Assembly (NCBI GenBank): GCA_025057315.1
Contig: JANWXW010000008.1
Coordinates: forward strand, 1 to 55,350
From: Myxococcota bacterium
GTDB taxonomy: Bacteria; Myxococcota_A; Polyangia; Palsa-1104; JAEUJZ01
DNA: 55,350 bases
Direction: 5' to 3'
The notes under the pieces were generated by a model that saw only the letters and a program-made list of their open reading frames with translations, made no database searches and was not told the DNA's origin. Position 1 is the first letter of the stretch. The number at the start of each line of letters is the position of its first letter. Below, piece by piece: positions 39,474 to 49,023 of this stretch. A program made the position numbers and the translations under genes.

Positions 39474-40063
39474 GCCATCGCACCGCCGCTGGCCCGCTGC
39501 GCCCACCGGGCCTCCGCCTCCCTGTAAGGGGCCAGGGGGTGCCTGCCATCTGGGTCACAGGCCGGGGCCGGTGCGCCAGGGCGGCAGCCCGCTGTTCGGC
39601 TGAGCCTCCCAGGCCGGCGGCAGGTTGGGTCTCCAAAGGGACACGGAGCTGCCGCAAGGGCCCCTGCGGTAGGGGCCAGGCGCGGCCCTGCGTGGCTGGG
39701 GGTGCGGTCGATCCGGGCGAGTTGATGGGCCCGGCTAACCCCGTTCTCCATGGCAAGGCGCCCCCCTGCTGTAGGCCGGTGCCCAGCTGATCGGCCGGGG
39801 AGGCGGGCCGCGGGGGGGCCTTAGGGGGTAGGGGGGGGCAACCTGGCAGGAGCGCTGGTAGAAACAAGAACCAGAGCAACGAAATTCACTTGACGGGTAT
39901 CATGGGGAAGGCATAAGGTTCGCACCTGCTTTACCACGGCACCACGAATTCGCCCACTCGACAGTTCCAGCGACACAGATAAGATGTTCAAAAGCCAGCC
40001 CGCTGGTAAGGCAGTCTGCCCCGACAAAAAGTCGATGGCGACGAAGGGAGAGCAATAGATCAC
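39474..40063. other. Long cmk-rpsA intergenic region
   Basis: A 590-base spacer separates cmk and rpsA. No gene is supported. Part of it (39659-39677) forms a perfect seven-base-stem hairpin (GGCCCCT-GCGGT-AGGGGCC). An alternative CCGCA/TGCGG pairing overlaps it, so two structures compete. From about 39880 the DNA is notably AT-richer and carries the candidate rpsA promoter, followed by an untranslated leader of about 140 bases. Confidence 0.5.
39890..39917 (+). promoter_or_regulatory. Candidate sigma-70-type promoter for rpsA
   Basis: TTGACG (39890-39895) and CATAAG (39912-39917) are separated by 16 bases. The -35 matches five of six consensus bases and the -10 four. It lies about 146 bases before the rpsA ATG in the AT-rich part of the spacer. 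The long leader could allow S1 autoregulation of its own translation, as known in other bacteria. Confidence 0.5.
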
Positions 40064-41821
<1,758 letters not shown>

Positions 41822-41835
41822 TCGGCAGGCCGTCC

Positions 41836-42336
41836 ATGGACCGGCTTTGGGCTCCCTGGCGCATGGCCTACATCCTCGGTGCGTCCGAGGAGGGCCAGGA
41901 ATGCATCTTCTGCGCGTATCCGGCGCGGGGGCCGGCGCACCATGAGGAGCACCAGATCCTCTGCTGCTCCGAGCGTGCCTTTGCCCTGATGAACCGCTAT
42001 CCGTACAACAACGGTCACCTCATGGTGGTGCCGCGCGCGCACGCTGCCGACCCAGCCGATCTGTCGCCGGAGGATTACCAGGCGACCTGCGAGCTGTTGC
42101 GCCGGGCCATCGTCCTGGTCCGGCGCGAGCTCGGGGCCCACGGGGTCAACGTGGGCCTGAACCTAGGCCGTGCAGCAGGGGCTGGCATGGACCAGCACTT
42201 TCATTTCCACGTCGTGCCGCGCTGGATAGGCGACACCAACTTCATGCCCGTGACCGGGGACGTCAAGGTCCTGTCCGAGCATGTGTTGGCGACCTATCAT
42301 CGCCTTCTGCCCGCCTTCCAGGCCGAGGCGCTCTGA
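41836..42336 (+). CDS. HIT-family hydrolase/phosphorylase
   Basis: The 166-residue enzyme has the histidine triad as DQHFHFHVVPRW, plus the upstream MNRYPYNNGHLMVVPRAH typical of the family. A CIFC pair near the N-terminus matches the group of Ap4A phosphorylase-like HIT proteins (such as mycobacterial Rv2613c). It would cleave dinucleoside polyphosphates or nucleotide-phosphoramidates. It follows rpsA closely and ends 14 bases from the convergent TPR/barrel gene. Confidence 0.88.
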   Translation: MDRLWAPWRMAYILGASEEGQECIFCAYPARGPAHHEEHQILCCSERAFALMNRYPYNNGHLMVVPRAHAADPADLSPEDYQATCELLRRAIVLVRRELGAHGVNVGLNLGRAAGAGMDQHFHFHVVPRWIGDTNFMPVTGDVKVLSEHVLATYHRLLPAFQAEAL

Positions 42337-42350
42337 GGCGCCGGCCCCCG

Positions 42351-44240
42351 TCAGAACGCCCAGGCGCCCCAGAGCGCCACAACGTGCTTGTCATAGCTCC
42401 GGTTGTCGATGCCGTTGGCGACGCTGGACAGGTTCTTCACCAGCGAGTAGGTCAGCTCCAGGGAAAAGCCCACAGGCAGCGCGCGGGCCACGCTGACCTC
42501 CAGCGACACGCGGTGGTCACGTCGTGGGGCATAGCCCAGCGTCTGTGCTGGCAGGCCGTCCCGTCGGGGGCGAAAGAGAGCGCCGTACTCACCGTGGAAG
42601 GCACGGTACTCATAGAGCACCCGAGCGCTGGCCTCCAGCTGCCAGGGCAGCTCAGCCTGTGCTCCCAGGTGTCCCTCGTGGCCATCGTAGCTGAGCGGAG
42701 CCTGATAGTGGTAGCAGCCCAGCACCAGCTCTTCCCGGGGGTTGATCGGGTTCTGGATGCGATAGGGCAGGTCGATCTCCAGCACGCCGCTGCGGTCGGA
42801 GCGGAACTGGTAGCCCAGCCGGCCACGGAACCAGGACCGGCGCAGCTCGTGCGACAGGGCCAGCGTCGTGCGGTGTCCGTCGAAGATGGTATCCGTCTCG
42901 CTCATCTGCTGGCCACACTCGTTGACATAGGTCCACACCGAGCGATCGAAGGAGGCCCGGTATTCGTGGCTGAGCGACAGCCGGCTGCGCAGCCAGGCCG
43001 TCTCCTGTACCATCACGTCCAACCCACCGAGCAGGCCGCCCTGAAACGGCGCAAACCGCTGCAGGCCGCTGAAGTTGGCAACCCCCTGGGCGCGCGCCGC
43101 CAGCCGCAGTCGTCGCAACGGCTCACTGCGCAGCCGGAGCCCCGCCCGGTGCTCCTGAAAGTTGTAGATGTCGTGGTCCGACTCGGTCAGCGCGCGCGGC
43201 AGGGTCATCAAGATCTGCACAAAGTGGTACTCCGCCCACAGCGACACGCGCCGGTTGCCCACGGCTCGACCGGACACATCCAGCGACAGCGTGAGCGGCA
43301 GGTTGGGCTCGCTGCGCGGCGGCACGGGCGTCCGGTACTGGGTCACGATGTCCTGCAGCACCCCGCGCAGCGTGGGCCGCATCTGCGAATCTGCCGGGCC
43401 AGAGCGAGTCCCCCCCGTGAAGCGGCCCGCGATGGTCTCGCGGTTGCCCTGCAGCACGTTGCTGTCGAAGGCCAAGCCCACGCTGGCGTCGATGGTGAGC
43501 CGATCTTGCACCATCTGCTTGCGGGCTGCCGCTGCGGTCTGGGCTGCAAGGTGCTGCTCCTGCGGCGACAGCGCGAGCGCGCGCGCCTGGCGTACCGTCT
43601 GCAGGGCTGCTGCCGCATCGCCGGCGCGTTGCAGCGCCACGGCCAGGTCCAGGCGCATCTGGCCATCCTGTGGGCTGAGCGCACAGGCCCTTCGCAGCAC
43701 AGCGATGGCCTCCTCGGTCCGCCCCGCCTGCAACAGCGCACGGCCGTAGGCGTAGCTGAGCTCTGCCCGGTCTGCTGCGTCGATGTTGGCCTGGGCCGCG
43801 CGCACCTCCGCCTGCGCCAGCAGATGCAGCCCCTGCTCCGTCTTTCCCTGCTGGAGCAAGCGCTGGCCTTCGCGCGCTTGGTGCAGCAGACCAGCCAGGG
43901 CCACCTGCCGCTCCAGTGCTGCCACGTGCTGCTCCACCTCGGCCCGGTTCTCTGCCATTGGGGCCGCTGCCAGATAGGCGCGATAGCTGGCCAGCGCCTC
44001 CTCGAGCTGTCCGGCCAGCCGCTGCGCCTGCGCGATGTTGAACAGATAGGCTGGATGGCCCTCGGCCGCGTGGCCAGCGCGAAACATCTGAATGGCCTGC
44101 TCGTACTCGCCGCGCTCGTAGTGCTGCAGGCCCTGCCCGAAGTAGTCCGGCGGTGGCTCCGCATCAGCGTCCCCAGCCCAGACCGCCATCAGGAGCAGCA
44201 TCAGAAGCAGGGTCTGCCGCCGCCCTCCCATGTCTACCAT
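42351..44240 (-). CDS. TPR plus beta-barrel outer-membrane-like protein, target of the ECF sigma
   Basis: The protein is about 629 residues. It has a signal peptide (TLLLMLLLMAVWAGDADA), a TPR region (about 40-280; QGLQHYERGEYEQAIQMFRA, YGRALLQAGRTEEAIAVLRR) and a C-terminal beta-rich half with repeated aromatic strand ends (LSLSHEYRASFDRSVWTYV, LGYQFRSDRSGVLEIDLPY) ending in WGAWAF. This fits an outer-membrane barrel with a periplasmic TPR arm, as in surface-assembly proteins. It starts 14 bases after the sigma stop, so both share one transcript. The AT-rich AAAGATAAAGAAAGATAAG spacer is unusual here. ATG 44231 is an alternative start. Confidence 0.75.
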   Translation of the reverse strand: MVDMGGRRQTLLLMLLLMAVWAGDADAEPPPDYFGQGLQHYERGEYEQAIQMFRAGHAAEGHPAYLFNIAQAQRLAGQLEEALASYRAYLAAAPMAENRAEVEQHVAALERQVALAGLLHQAREGQRLLQQGKTEQGLHLLAQAEVRAAQANIDAADRAELSYAYGRALLQAGRTEEAIAVLRRACALSPQDGQMRLDLAVALQRAGDAAAALQTVRQARALALSPQEQHLAAQTAAAARKQMVQDRLTIDASVGLAFDSNVLQGNRETIAGRFTGGTRSGPADSQMRPTLRGVLQDIVTQYRTPVPPRSEPNLPLTLSLDVSGRAVGNRRVSLWAEYHFVQILMTLPRALTESDHDIYNFQEHRAGLRLRSEPLRRLRLAARAQGVANFSGLQRFAPFQGGLLGGLDVMVQETAWLRSRLSLSHEYRASFDRSVWTYVNECGQQMSETDTIFDGHRTTLALSHELRRSWFRGRLGYQFRSDRSGVLEIDLPYRIQNPINPREELVLGCYHYQAPLSYDGHEGHLGAQAELPWQLEASARVLYEYRAFHGEYGALFRPRRDGLPAQTLGYAPRRDHRVSLEVSVARALPVGFSLELTYSLVKNLSSVANGIDNRSYDKHVVALWGAWAF

Positions 44241-44254
44241 GTTCTTATCTTTCT

Positions 44255-44893
44255 TTATCTTTGCGAGCTTCGGTGCGAGCTTTGCTCCCGACGCGCGCGG
44301 ACCGCCAGCAGCTCCTGCCGCAGCGCGTCCCGACCGCGCTTGAGCCGTGACTTGACCGTCCCCAGCGGTGCCTCCACCACGGCGGCGATCTCCTCGTAGC
44401 TCCAGCCCTGCATGTCGCACAGCACCAGCACCGTGCGGTACACCTCGGGAACCCGCCGCAGCGCCTCCCATAGCTCGGCCCGCTCCTCGGCGCGCAGAAG
44501 CTGCTCCTCGGCGCTGTGCTCCACAGGCTCCGCGCGCAGTTCGTGCTCGAACGTCTCCTCCAGGCGCTGCTCAGCCTGGCTCTGCCTGGACTGCCGGCTT
44601 TTGACATGGTCCAGAAATGCGTTCTTGACAATGCGAAACAGCCATGTGGACAGCGACGACTGGAACCGGAAGCCGCCGATCGACCGATAGACCTTGATGA
44701 GCGCCTCCTGCGCCAAATCGCTGGCCTCTTCCGGATCGCTGGTGAAGGCCCGGGCAAGGGTATATATTTTGTTTTGATAAAGAAGAACCAGCTGCTCGAA
44801 AGCAGCCACATCGCCCTGCTGGGCGCGCGCTACCAGGGCCGCGACCTGATGGCCGGGCAACGCGTCCGCCGGCGGAGGGTGGCTGTCGGGCAT
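44255..44893 (-). CDS. ECF-type RNA polymerase sigma factor
   Basis: The sigma factor has about 212 residues: region 2 (FEQLVLLYQNKIYTLARAF, DLAQEALIKVYRSIGGFRF, SLSTWLFRIVKNAFLDHVK) and region 4 (LRRVPEVYRTVLVLCDMQGW, SYEEIAAVVEAPLGTVKSRL). I chose ATG 44893 (MPDSHPPPADALPG). An in-frame ATG at 44938 would place the start directly on the predicted transcription start of the GGGAAC promoter at 44945-44971. No anti-sigma gene is adjacent. The TPR/barrel gene follows in the same transcript. Confidence 0.9.
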   Translation of the reverse strand: MPDSHPPPADALPGHQVAALVARAQQGDVAAFEQLVLLYQNKIYTLARAFTSDPEEASDLAQEALIKVYRSIGGFRFQSSLSTWLFRIVKNAFLDHVKSRQSRQSQAEQRLEETFEHELRAEPVEHSAEEQLLRAEERAELWEALRRVPEVYRTVLVLCDMQGWSYEEIAAVVEAPLGTVKSRLKRGRDALRQELLAVRARREQSSHRSSQR

Positions 44894-44944
44894 GGGCCTA
44901 GGGACAGTCGGGGGGCGCGCCTGCCTGGCGACCATCATACCAGA

Positions 44945-44971
44945 GACGAGGGCGCTTTGAATCTTGTTCCC
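44945..44971 (-). promoter_or_regulatory. ECF-type promoter of the sigma/TPR-barrel operon
   Basis: On the minus strand GGGAAC (44971-44966) and CGTCTC (44948-44943) are separated by 17 bases, the classic -35 GGAAC and -10 CGTC form of ECF promoters. Transcription would start about 44936-44938, giving a leader of about 45 bases before ATG 44893. The same elements and spacing recur on the plus strand at 45016-45042. Confidence 0.65.
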
Positions 44972-45015
44972 AATTTAGTGTGCAGCCTAGCGCGTGGGCA
45001 AGGACGCCGGCTGAA

Positions 45016-45042
45016 GGGAACTGTCCGGGGCCATGTCTCGTC
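45016..45042 (+). promoter_or_regulatory. ECF-type promoter of the coiled-coil gene
   Basis: GGGAAC (45016-45021) and CGTCTG (45039-45044) are separated by 17 bases. This is the same layout as the divergent promoter at 44971-44945, with the -35 boxes about 45 bases apart. Transcription would start near 45049, with a leader of about 60 bases before ATG 45109. Confidence 0.65.
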
Positions 45043-45074
45043 TGAGGGATGAACCCCCAAACAGGGAACACCTG

Positions 45075-45103
45075 GCCGCAAGCAAGCGGCTGCTTGGAGG
45101 AAG
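45075..45103 (+). promoter_or_regulatory. Competing hairpins next to the ribosome-binding site
   Basis: In the leader, GCCGC (45075-45079) can pair with GCGGC (45086-45090). The overlapping CAAGCA (45079-45084) can pair with TGCTTG (45091-45096). The two stems exclude each other. The second touches the GGAGGAAG ribosome site (45096-45103), so folding could modulate translation. Confidence 0.4.
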
Positions 45104-45108
45104 ATATC

Positions 45109-45516
45109 ATGCCGACGTTTGTCACGAGACTGTCCACGGGTCTGGGCCTTGCATTGGTTCTTTGGGCGGTGCCGGCCGCTGCGCAGGAGGCAGCAGCCAA
45201 CCAGGCCGAGCGGCGGGCCAACGCGGCCCAGATCCGAGCCGATCGAAAGGAGCTCGCCGCGGATCGCAAGGAGATCCGCGCTGACAAGAAGGAAGTCCGC
45301 GAGGATCGCAAGGAGCTCCGTGAGGCCATCCGGGCCGGGGATCGGGAGGCGGCCCGCGAGGCGTTGAAGGAGCTGCGCCAGGACCGCCAGGAGCTGCGCC
45401 AGGACCGCCAGGAGCTGCGCCAAGACCGGCGCGAACTCCGGCGCGATGTGCGCGATGCCCGTGAGGATGCGCGCGATGCCCGCCGGGACAAGGCGGATCG
45501 CCCGGCCAAGCCGTAG
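45109..45516 (+). CDS. Secreted Arg/Asp-rich coiled-coil protein, ECF sigma target
   Basis: This 135-residue protein starts at ATG 45109 with GGAGGAAG upstream. The signal peptide (1 to about 22, ending AAA-Q) is followed by an unbroken charged helix with seven-residue repeats (ELRQDRQ, DRKEIRA and similar), a long coiled coil rich in Arg, Asp, Glu and Lys. Similar charged secreted helices occur next to envelope-stress sigma genes in Proteobacteria. The divergent position and the matching promoter tie it to the ECF sigma. The function may be binding to envelope polymers or metal ions; this is inference. Confidence 0.75.
   Translation: MPTFVTRLSTGLGLALVLWAVPAAAQEAAANQAERRANAAQIRADRKELAADRKEIRADKKEVREDRKELREAIRAGDREAAREALKELRQDRQELRQDRQELRQDRRELRRDVRDAREDARDARRDKADRPAKP
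45370..45432 (+). repeat. 21-base tandem repeats in the coiled-coil gene
   Basis: Two identical 21-base units (45370-45390, 45391-45411) and a third diverged copy (45412-45432) encode ELRQDRQ heptads. Near-identity of the DNA shows recent repeat expansion, which would lengthen the coiled coil in steps of seven residues. Confidence 0.85.
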
Positions 45517-45840
45517 CAGAGCCGACCGCCCCTAGGGGCGGACTCGTCTGTCCACCCTCCACCTGGTGGGGAGGCCGATGGCCTGCGCCGGCACCGGTGT
45601 GGCCCCTGCCATGAGCCATCCCAGCCACTCCCCTCCCCCTACATTCCTGTTCTCTGAGCGCCCAGCTGCTTGGTCCTGGAAACGAGCGGGCGCATGCTGA
45701 GAGCAGACGCCAGGACCCCCGCCGCAGGGCGCAGTGTCACTGGCAATGCCGGTGGGCGGTGCTCCGCGTGGGGGGAGCATTCCTCGGACGATCCCGGCCG
45801 GGCTGGTGGGTAGGTGCCGGGCTGTGCTTGAATCGGAACC
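45517..45840. other. Intergenic region with palindromic hairpin
   Basis: This 324-base spacer has no supported gene. A perfect 16-base palindrome CCGCCCCTAGGGGCGG (45526-45541) follows the coiled-coil stop by nine bases and could fold as a six-base stem with a CTAG loop, a likely transcription end, though with no T run. Confidence 0.5.
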
Positions 45841-46584
45841 ATGGCTTTGACGGACTCCGCGTCGGCGGCGCTCCGCCGCATCGGCCTCAACGTCGTGGGG
45901 GTCGCAGATGGCGCCGCCTACCAGCACATCCTGCCCGGGTGCCGATCTGTGCTGGTCTACGGCTCGGGTGGGCGGGCCCTATGGGACGCGTTCGTCGAGG
46001 ACCTGCGGTGCCACCCGGAACATCTAGCCGACGAGGCACACCCCTTGGAGGCATTTGTCCGGCGGGCGATCCAGGCTGCTGACCCGTTGCCGCCGCCCAC
46101 GCGGCGCTGGGTGCGCCCGGCGGCCGATGAGCAGGTCGTGGTCGACTTCCGGCAACTGGCGGTCGAGGCGGGGCTGGGCTGGCGGAGCCTCCTGGGGCTG
46201 GTGCTGCACCCGGACTTCGGACCCTGGATGGGGCTGCGCGCGGCGTGTTTTACAACCGAGCTGCTGCCGCGCACAGGCCCCCTGGCAGGCGCTGGACCCT
46301 GTCTCGGCTGCCCGGCCTACTGCCGGACCGCCTGTCCTGGGGGGGCCATCGGCCTCAAGGGCTGGGACGTGGGGCGCTGCGCGGCGTTTCACCGGGAGTC
46401 GTCCCGCTGCCACGGTACATGCCACAGTCGTCGCGCCTGCCCCGTCGGGGCAGAGCACGCCTACTCCGCAGAACAGCTCGCCTATCACGAGGACCCGCGT
46501 GCTGGTCGCAGGCACCTGGCGGCAAGGCTGGGAATCGATGACCACTGCCCGGACAGCGGCGTCCCGTGGACGAGCTGGACCTAG
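45841..46584 (+). CDS. QueG-like ferredoxin-type protein of unknown function
   Basis: The 247-residue cytoplasmic protein has an N-terminal alpha/beta part (LRRIGLNVVGVADGAA, VLVYGSGGRALWD). A C-terminal Cys cluster follows: CLGCPAYCRTACPGGAI, WDVGRCAAFH, and SSRCHGTCHSRRACPVG. This matches iron-sulphur binding near the end of epoxyqueuosine-reductase-like proteins, but the cobalamin domain is short, so it is a relative with unknown activity. ATG 45841 lacks a clear ribosome site. The spacing of Cys supports a [4Fe-4S]-type site. Confidence 0.7.
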   Translation: MALTDSASAALRRIGLNVVGVADGAAYQHILPGCRSVLVYGSGGRALWDAFVEDLRCHPEHLADEAHPLEAFVRRAIQAADPLPPPTRRWVRPAADEQVVVDFRQLAVEAGLGWRSLLGLVLHPDFGPWMGLRAACFTTELLPRTGPLAGAGPCLGCPAYCRTACPGGAIGLKGWDVGRCAAFHRESSRCHGTCHSRRACPVGAEHAYSAEQLAYHEDPRAGRRHLAARLGIDDHCPDSGVPWTSWT

Positions 46585-46661
46585 GACCTGGCAGCAGCCA
46601 CCGCCCCGCCTGAGGGCAAGCAGGCTCTAAGGCGAGACCCTTGTCCAGAGCAGGCCCGGTT

Positions 46662-46765
46662 CCCATCGAGGTCTGGTCGAGGCCTGGTCCCAGCGCGCGA
46701 CCGGTCTCGATGGGGTTCCTGGCAAAGACGAGCCGCGGCAGGCTAAGGCGGCTCCGAGGGGAGCC
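46662..46765. other. Hairpins between convergent genes
   Basis: The 245-base gap between the QueG-like gene (ends 46584) and the minus-strand gene ending at 46830 holds an imperfect inverted repeat with nine-base arms CCCATCGAG (46662-46670) and CTCGATGGG (46706-46714). It also holds a perfect GGCTCC-GAGG-GGAGCC hairpin (46750-46765). Their position fits bidirectional termination. Confidence 0.4.
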
Positions 46766-46829
46766 TGGGCGCAGCACGAGGGCGCTAGCAAGCGCCTGTG
46801 TCCGAGGCGGCGCTCTGGTTGGGAGGGGG

Positions 46830-47780
46830 TTATTTTCCGGAAGAATCGGCCGCAGGCCGAGGCGGATGGAGGCCCAGCTGGCGCAGAAACCTCTCCTGCC
46901 CCGGGCCGCTGAGCTCCCAGTACTTCAACCGCGTTGCGCCCAGCAGGGTCCCCTCCTCGCCATCGCTCCACCGCCAGGACAGGATGCGGTGCGGTGCAAC
47001 GGCCTCCACGTGGAGGGTGCCGCTGGGGCCGCCTTCCACGGAGATGGTGTAGCGGAAGGCGGGCAGGCGTCCGGCAGGCACTGCGATCTCCTCCGGCACC
47101 ACGGCGCGGGTCAGGGTGGCGCGGGTCCAGCGCAGCGGCTGATGGGACAGACGGACGCGCAGCAGCGCCGGCAAGAACGGCACCGTCACCGAACGGCCCG
47201 GGCTGAGATAGTCGGTGCGACCGGGATAGCTGCGCAGCAGGATGGGCAGCTCATCCTCGCTGACGCCATCTGGCGGCGCCGGCAGCTCGTGCTCGGCATC
47301 GGCCTCGCCGTCGAAGTAGCTGTGGCTCTGGCTGATGAGCTTGCCCCCCCGGGGCAGAAGCTGATGGTATACATGCCCGCACCACTCTTGGCTGGAGAAG
47401 CTGATCTTGCGCACCGGCCAGGGCCGCGCTCCGGCAGGGGCATCCACGCGGGAAAAGACCGAGGTCATCACGTGGTAGGGGTAGATGCCGGTTTGGAAGG
47501 TGCGAGTCCAGTTGAGCTTGAGCACGGGGTACACATCAGTGGGTGGGTGCCGCCCCGGGTCGGCCTTGACCCGGAGGGAGTCGCTCATGTCCTCGGTGAC
47601 GAAGATGAGCACCGCGGTGCCGTCGCGCAGGTGGCCATAGCGTGGCTGGCGCAAGCGGTAGCCAGCGAGTTCGGCGCGGCCATCCCCCCAGTGCGACCAG
47701 AAGTCGCCCGCGGCGGCGCAGGCGGGCGAGACAGCCATCGACAAGAGCCCAAGCAGGCAGGCAGGCACAGGCAGCTTCAT
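46830..47780 (-). CDS. Secreted protein of a conserved unknown family
   Basis: This 316-residue exported protein has a signal peptide (1 to about 22, ending ACA-A). A beta-rich body follows with FWSHWGDGRAELAGYRLRQ, DGTAVLIFVTEDMSDSLRVK, VYPVLKLNWTRTFQTGIYPY, and near the end LSWRWSDGEEGTLLGATRLK. I recall this pattern from uncharacterised secreted proteins, but no named domain can be given. The ATG 47780 start is natural. Nothing nearby suggests a substrate. Confidence 0.65.
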   Translation of the reverse strand: MKLPVPACLLGLLSMAVSPACAAAGDFWSHWGDGRAELAGYRLRQPRYGHLRDGTAVLIFVTEDMSDSLRVKADPGRHPPTDVYPVLKLNWTRTFQTGIYPYHVMTSVFSRVDAPAGARPWPVRKISFSSQEWCGHVYHQLLPRGGKLISQSHSYFDGEADAEHELPAPPDGVSEDELPILLRSYPGRTDYLSPGRSVTVPFLPALLRVRLSHQPLRWTRATLTRAVVPEEIAVPAGRLPAFRYTISVEGGPSGTLHVEAVAPHRILSWRWSDGEEGTLLGATRLKYWELSGPGQERFLRQLGLHPPRPAADSSGK

Positions 47781-47807
47781 GAGGGAACAGAATGCCCCAA
47801 CCTGCGC

Positions 47808-48923
47808 TCAGCGGGGCAAACGTTCTCGTCGACGGAGGCGCCGCAGCGAGTGGTCCTGCGGAGGTAGGTCGTCCGGGGGAGCATTGTGCCTCAGGATCGG
47901 GTAGGGGCCGCTCGGCATGCGCTCGGGCACCAGGGGGGGCAGGGGACGCGAGCTGTTTCCACTGGGCTGCGGGGGTGTCGAGTCGTCCGGCAGCCGCTCG
48001 CCCGTCTTTCTCGGTGGCGCAGAGGGACCACTCGGCGCTAGAGGCCGCAAGGGGGGAAGAGTTGAAACATGGAATCGCGGCCCCGTTGGCTCGGCAACCA
48101 TTTCGTACACCGGCGGGAAGGAGGGATGCGGATCGCCTCCTCGGGTCGGTAGCGGCGGTTGGGAGGGTCCATCGTGCTGGGACGACAGCGACCGGCGCTG
48201 GGGCCGCGCCTCCGGCGGGAAGGCATCCGATAGATCGGGCAGCCGCCGAGCCAGTGTGCTCCGCGCAGGCGGCTCGGCACGGAGGGGGCGGGCCTGCGGG
48301 GGTAGGGTCCGGGTTTCGTCGATGGAGCCCACGTCAGAGACTTGCGACCAGGAGGTCCGCGTAGGCAACTGGAGCTCCGAGGGAGTTTCCACCCGGGGCA
48401 GCGAGGGGTCAGACGGCTCTGAGACGAACCGCAAGGACGCAGTGCGTTCCGACGAGGGCGCGGCCGGTGCGGGGGGTGGCCTGCGGACGGCGCGGGACAG
48501 CGCAGAGGGGCGCTCTCGGAAGGCGGCACCGGGGCGCCGGCTGGCCTCGACGGCAGGTTCCTGGCGCACAGGGGGCCTGGGCGGAGGTTCTGATGGCAAG
48601 GCCACCTCTGCGGAGCGAGGGGCGCGGGGTGGTGGCGGGTCGCCGTCCGTGGTCGGGGCTGGGGATGGCGTGGCGGCCCGTCGGGGGACCCAATTGGCGC
48701 GCCAGCGCCGGGCCAGGTTGAGGCCTTCCTCGTACCCATCGACGACCTCGGTCCGTCCATCCGAGGCTGCAACGACAATCTTGGTGATGTCCTTCTGGTA
48801 GCCCAGCGTTAGCGACACCCAAGCCCCATCAACAGACTGCCAGCGGCAGCTTTCACGGTTCTTGGCAGGAACAAGGCGCCATTCGAGGCCCCAGTCTTTG
48901 GGCACCCTATGACTATGACACAA
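47808..48923 (-). CDS. Pro-rich protein, probable lipoprotein with frameshifted signal
   Basis: A frame of about 371 codons on the minus strand encodes an ordered N-terminal part (WGLEWRLVPAKNRESCRWQS, VSLTLGYQKDITKIVVAAS, about 75 residues). A long, disordered Pro/Arg/Ser tail follows. Within this frame the start is weak (TTG 48923 or GTG 48905) and no signal peptide exists. In the neighbouring frame just upstream, a lipoprotein signal is encoded (see the entry at 48904-49012). One added base in a CCC run at about 48903 would join the two into a single lipoprotein. Confidence 0.6.
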   Translation of the reverse strand: MCHSHRVPKDWGLEWRLVPAKNRESCRWQSVDGAWVSLTLGYQKDITKIVVAASDGRTEVVDGYEEGLNLARRWRANWVPRRAATPSPAPTTDGDPPPPRAPRSAEVALPSEPPPRPPVRQEPAVEASRRPGAAFRERPSALSRAVRRPPPAPAAPSSERTASLRFVSEPSDPSLPRVETPSELQLPTRTSWSQVSDVGSIDETRTLPPQARPLRAEPPARSTLARRLPDLSDAFPPEARPQRRSLSSQHDGPSQPPLPTRGGDPHPSFPPVYEMVAEPTGPRFHVSTLPPLRPLAPSGPSAPPRKTGERLPDDSTPPQPSGNSSRPLPPLVPERMPSGPYPILRHNAPPDDLPPQDHSLRRLRRRERLPR

Positions 48924-49012
48924 AACATAGCCATGGCGAGACCAATCGAAAGCAGGGCCAGATTATGCCGCCACTCTTGGTGCGCCCGCGCACACAACCA
49001 AAATGGTAGCAT
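48904..49012 (-). other. Lipoprotein signal peptide in the alternate frame
   Basis: From ATG 49012 the minus strand encodes a hydrophobic run (RHNLALLSIGLAMAMFCVIV) ending in IG-C, followed by PKTGASNG out of frame with the Pro-rich protein. Adding one C to the CCC after the TGC would give IGC-PKDWGLEW and the whole lipoprotein. It also overlaps, head to head, the start region of the M20 gene. Confidence 0.6.
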
Positions 49013-49023
49013 GGGAGGAGAAG

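Noticed and set aside
42384..44399. A 671-codon plus-strand frame opposite the TPR/barrel gene
   Set aside because: The minus-strand gene has a signal peptide, TPR units and barrel strands; the plus-strand frame has none and is a high-GC shadow.
45532..45927. Minus-strand frame of 131 codons in the spacer after the coiled-coil gene
   Set aside because: It has no start signals, is Arg/Gly/Pro-rich, and overlaps the start of the QueG-like gene.
47917..48801. A 294-codon plus-strand frame opposite the Pro-rich protein
   Set aside because: It is Gly/Arg-rich with no signal or domain, while the minus strand has an ordered N-terminal segment and a nearby lipoprotein signal.
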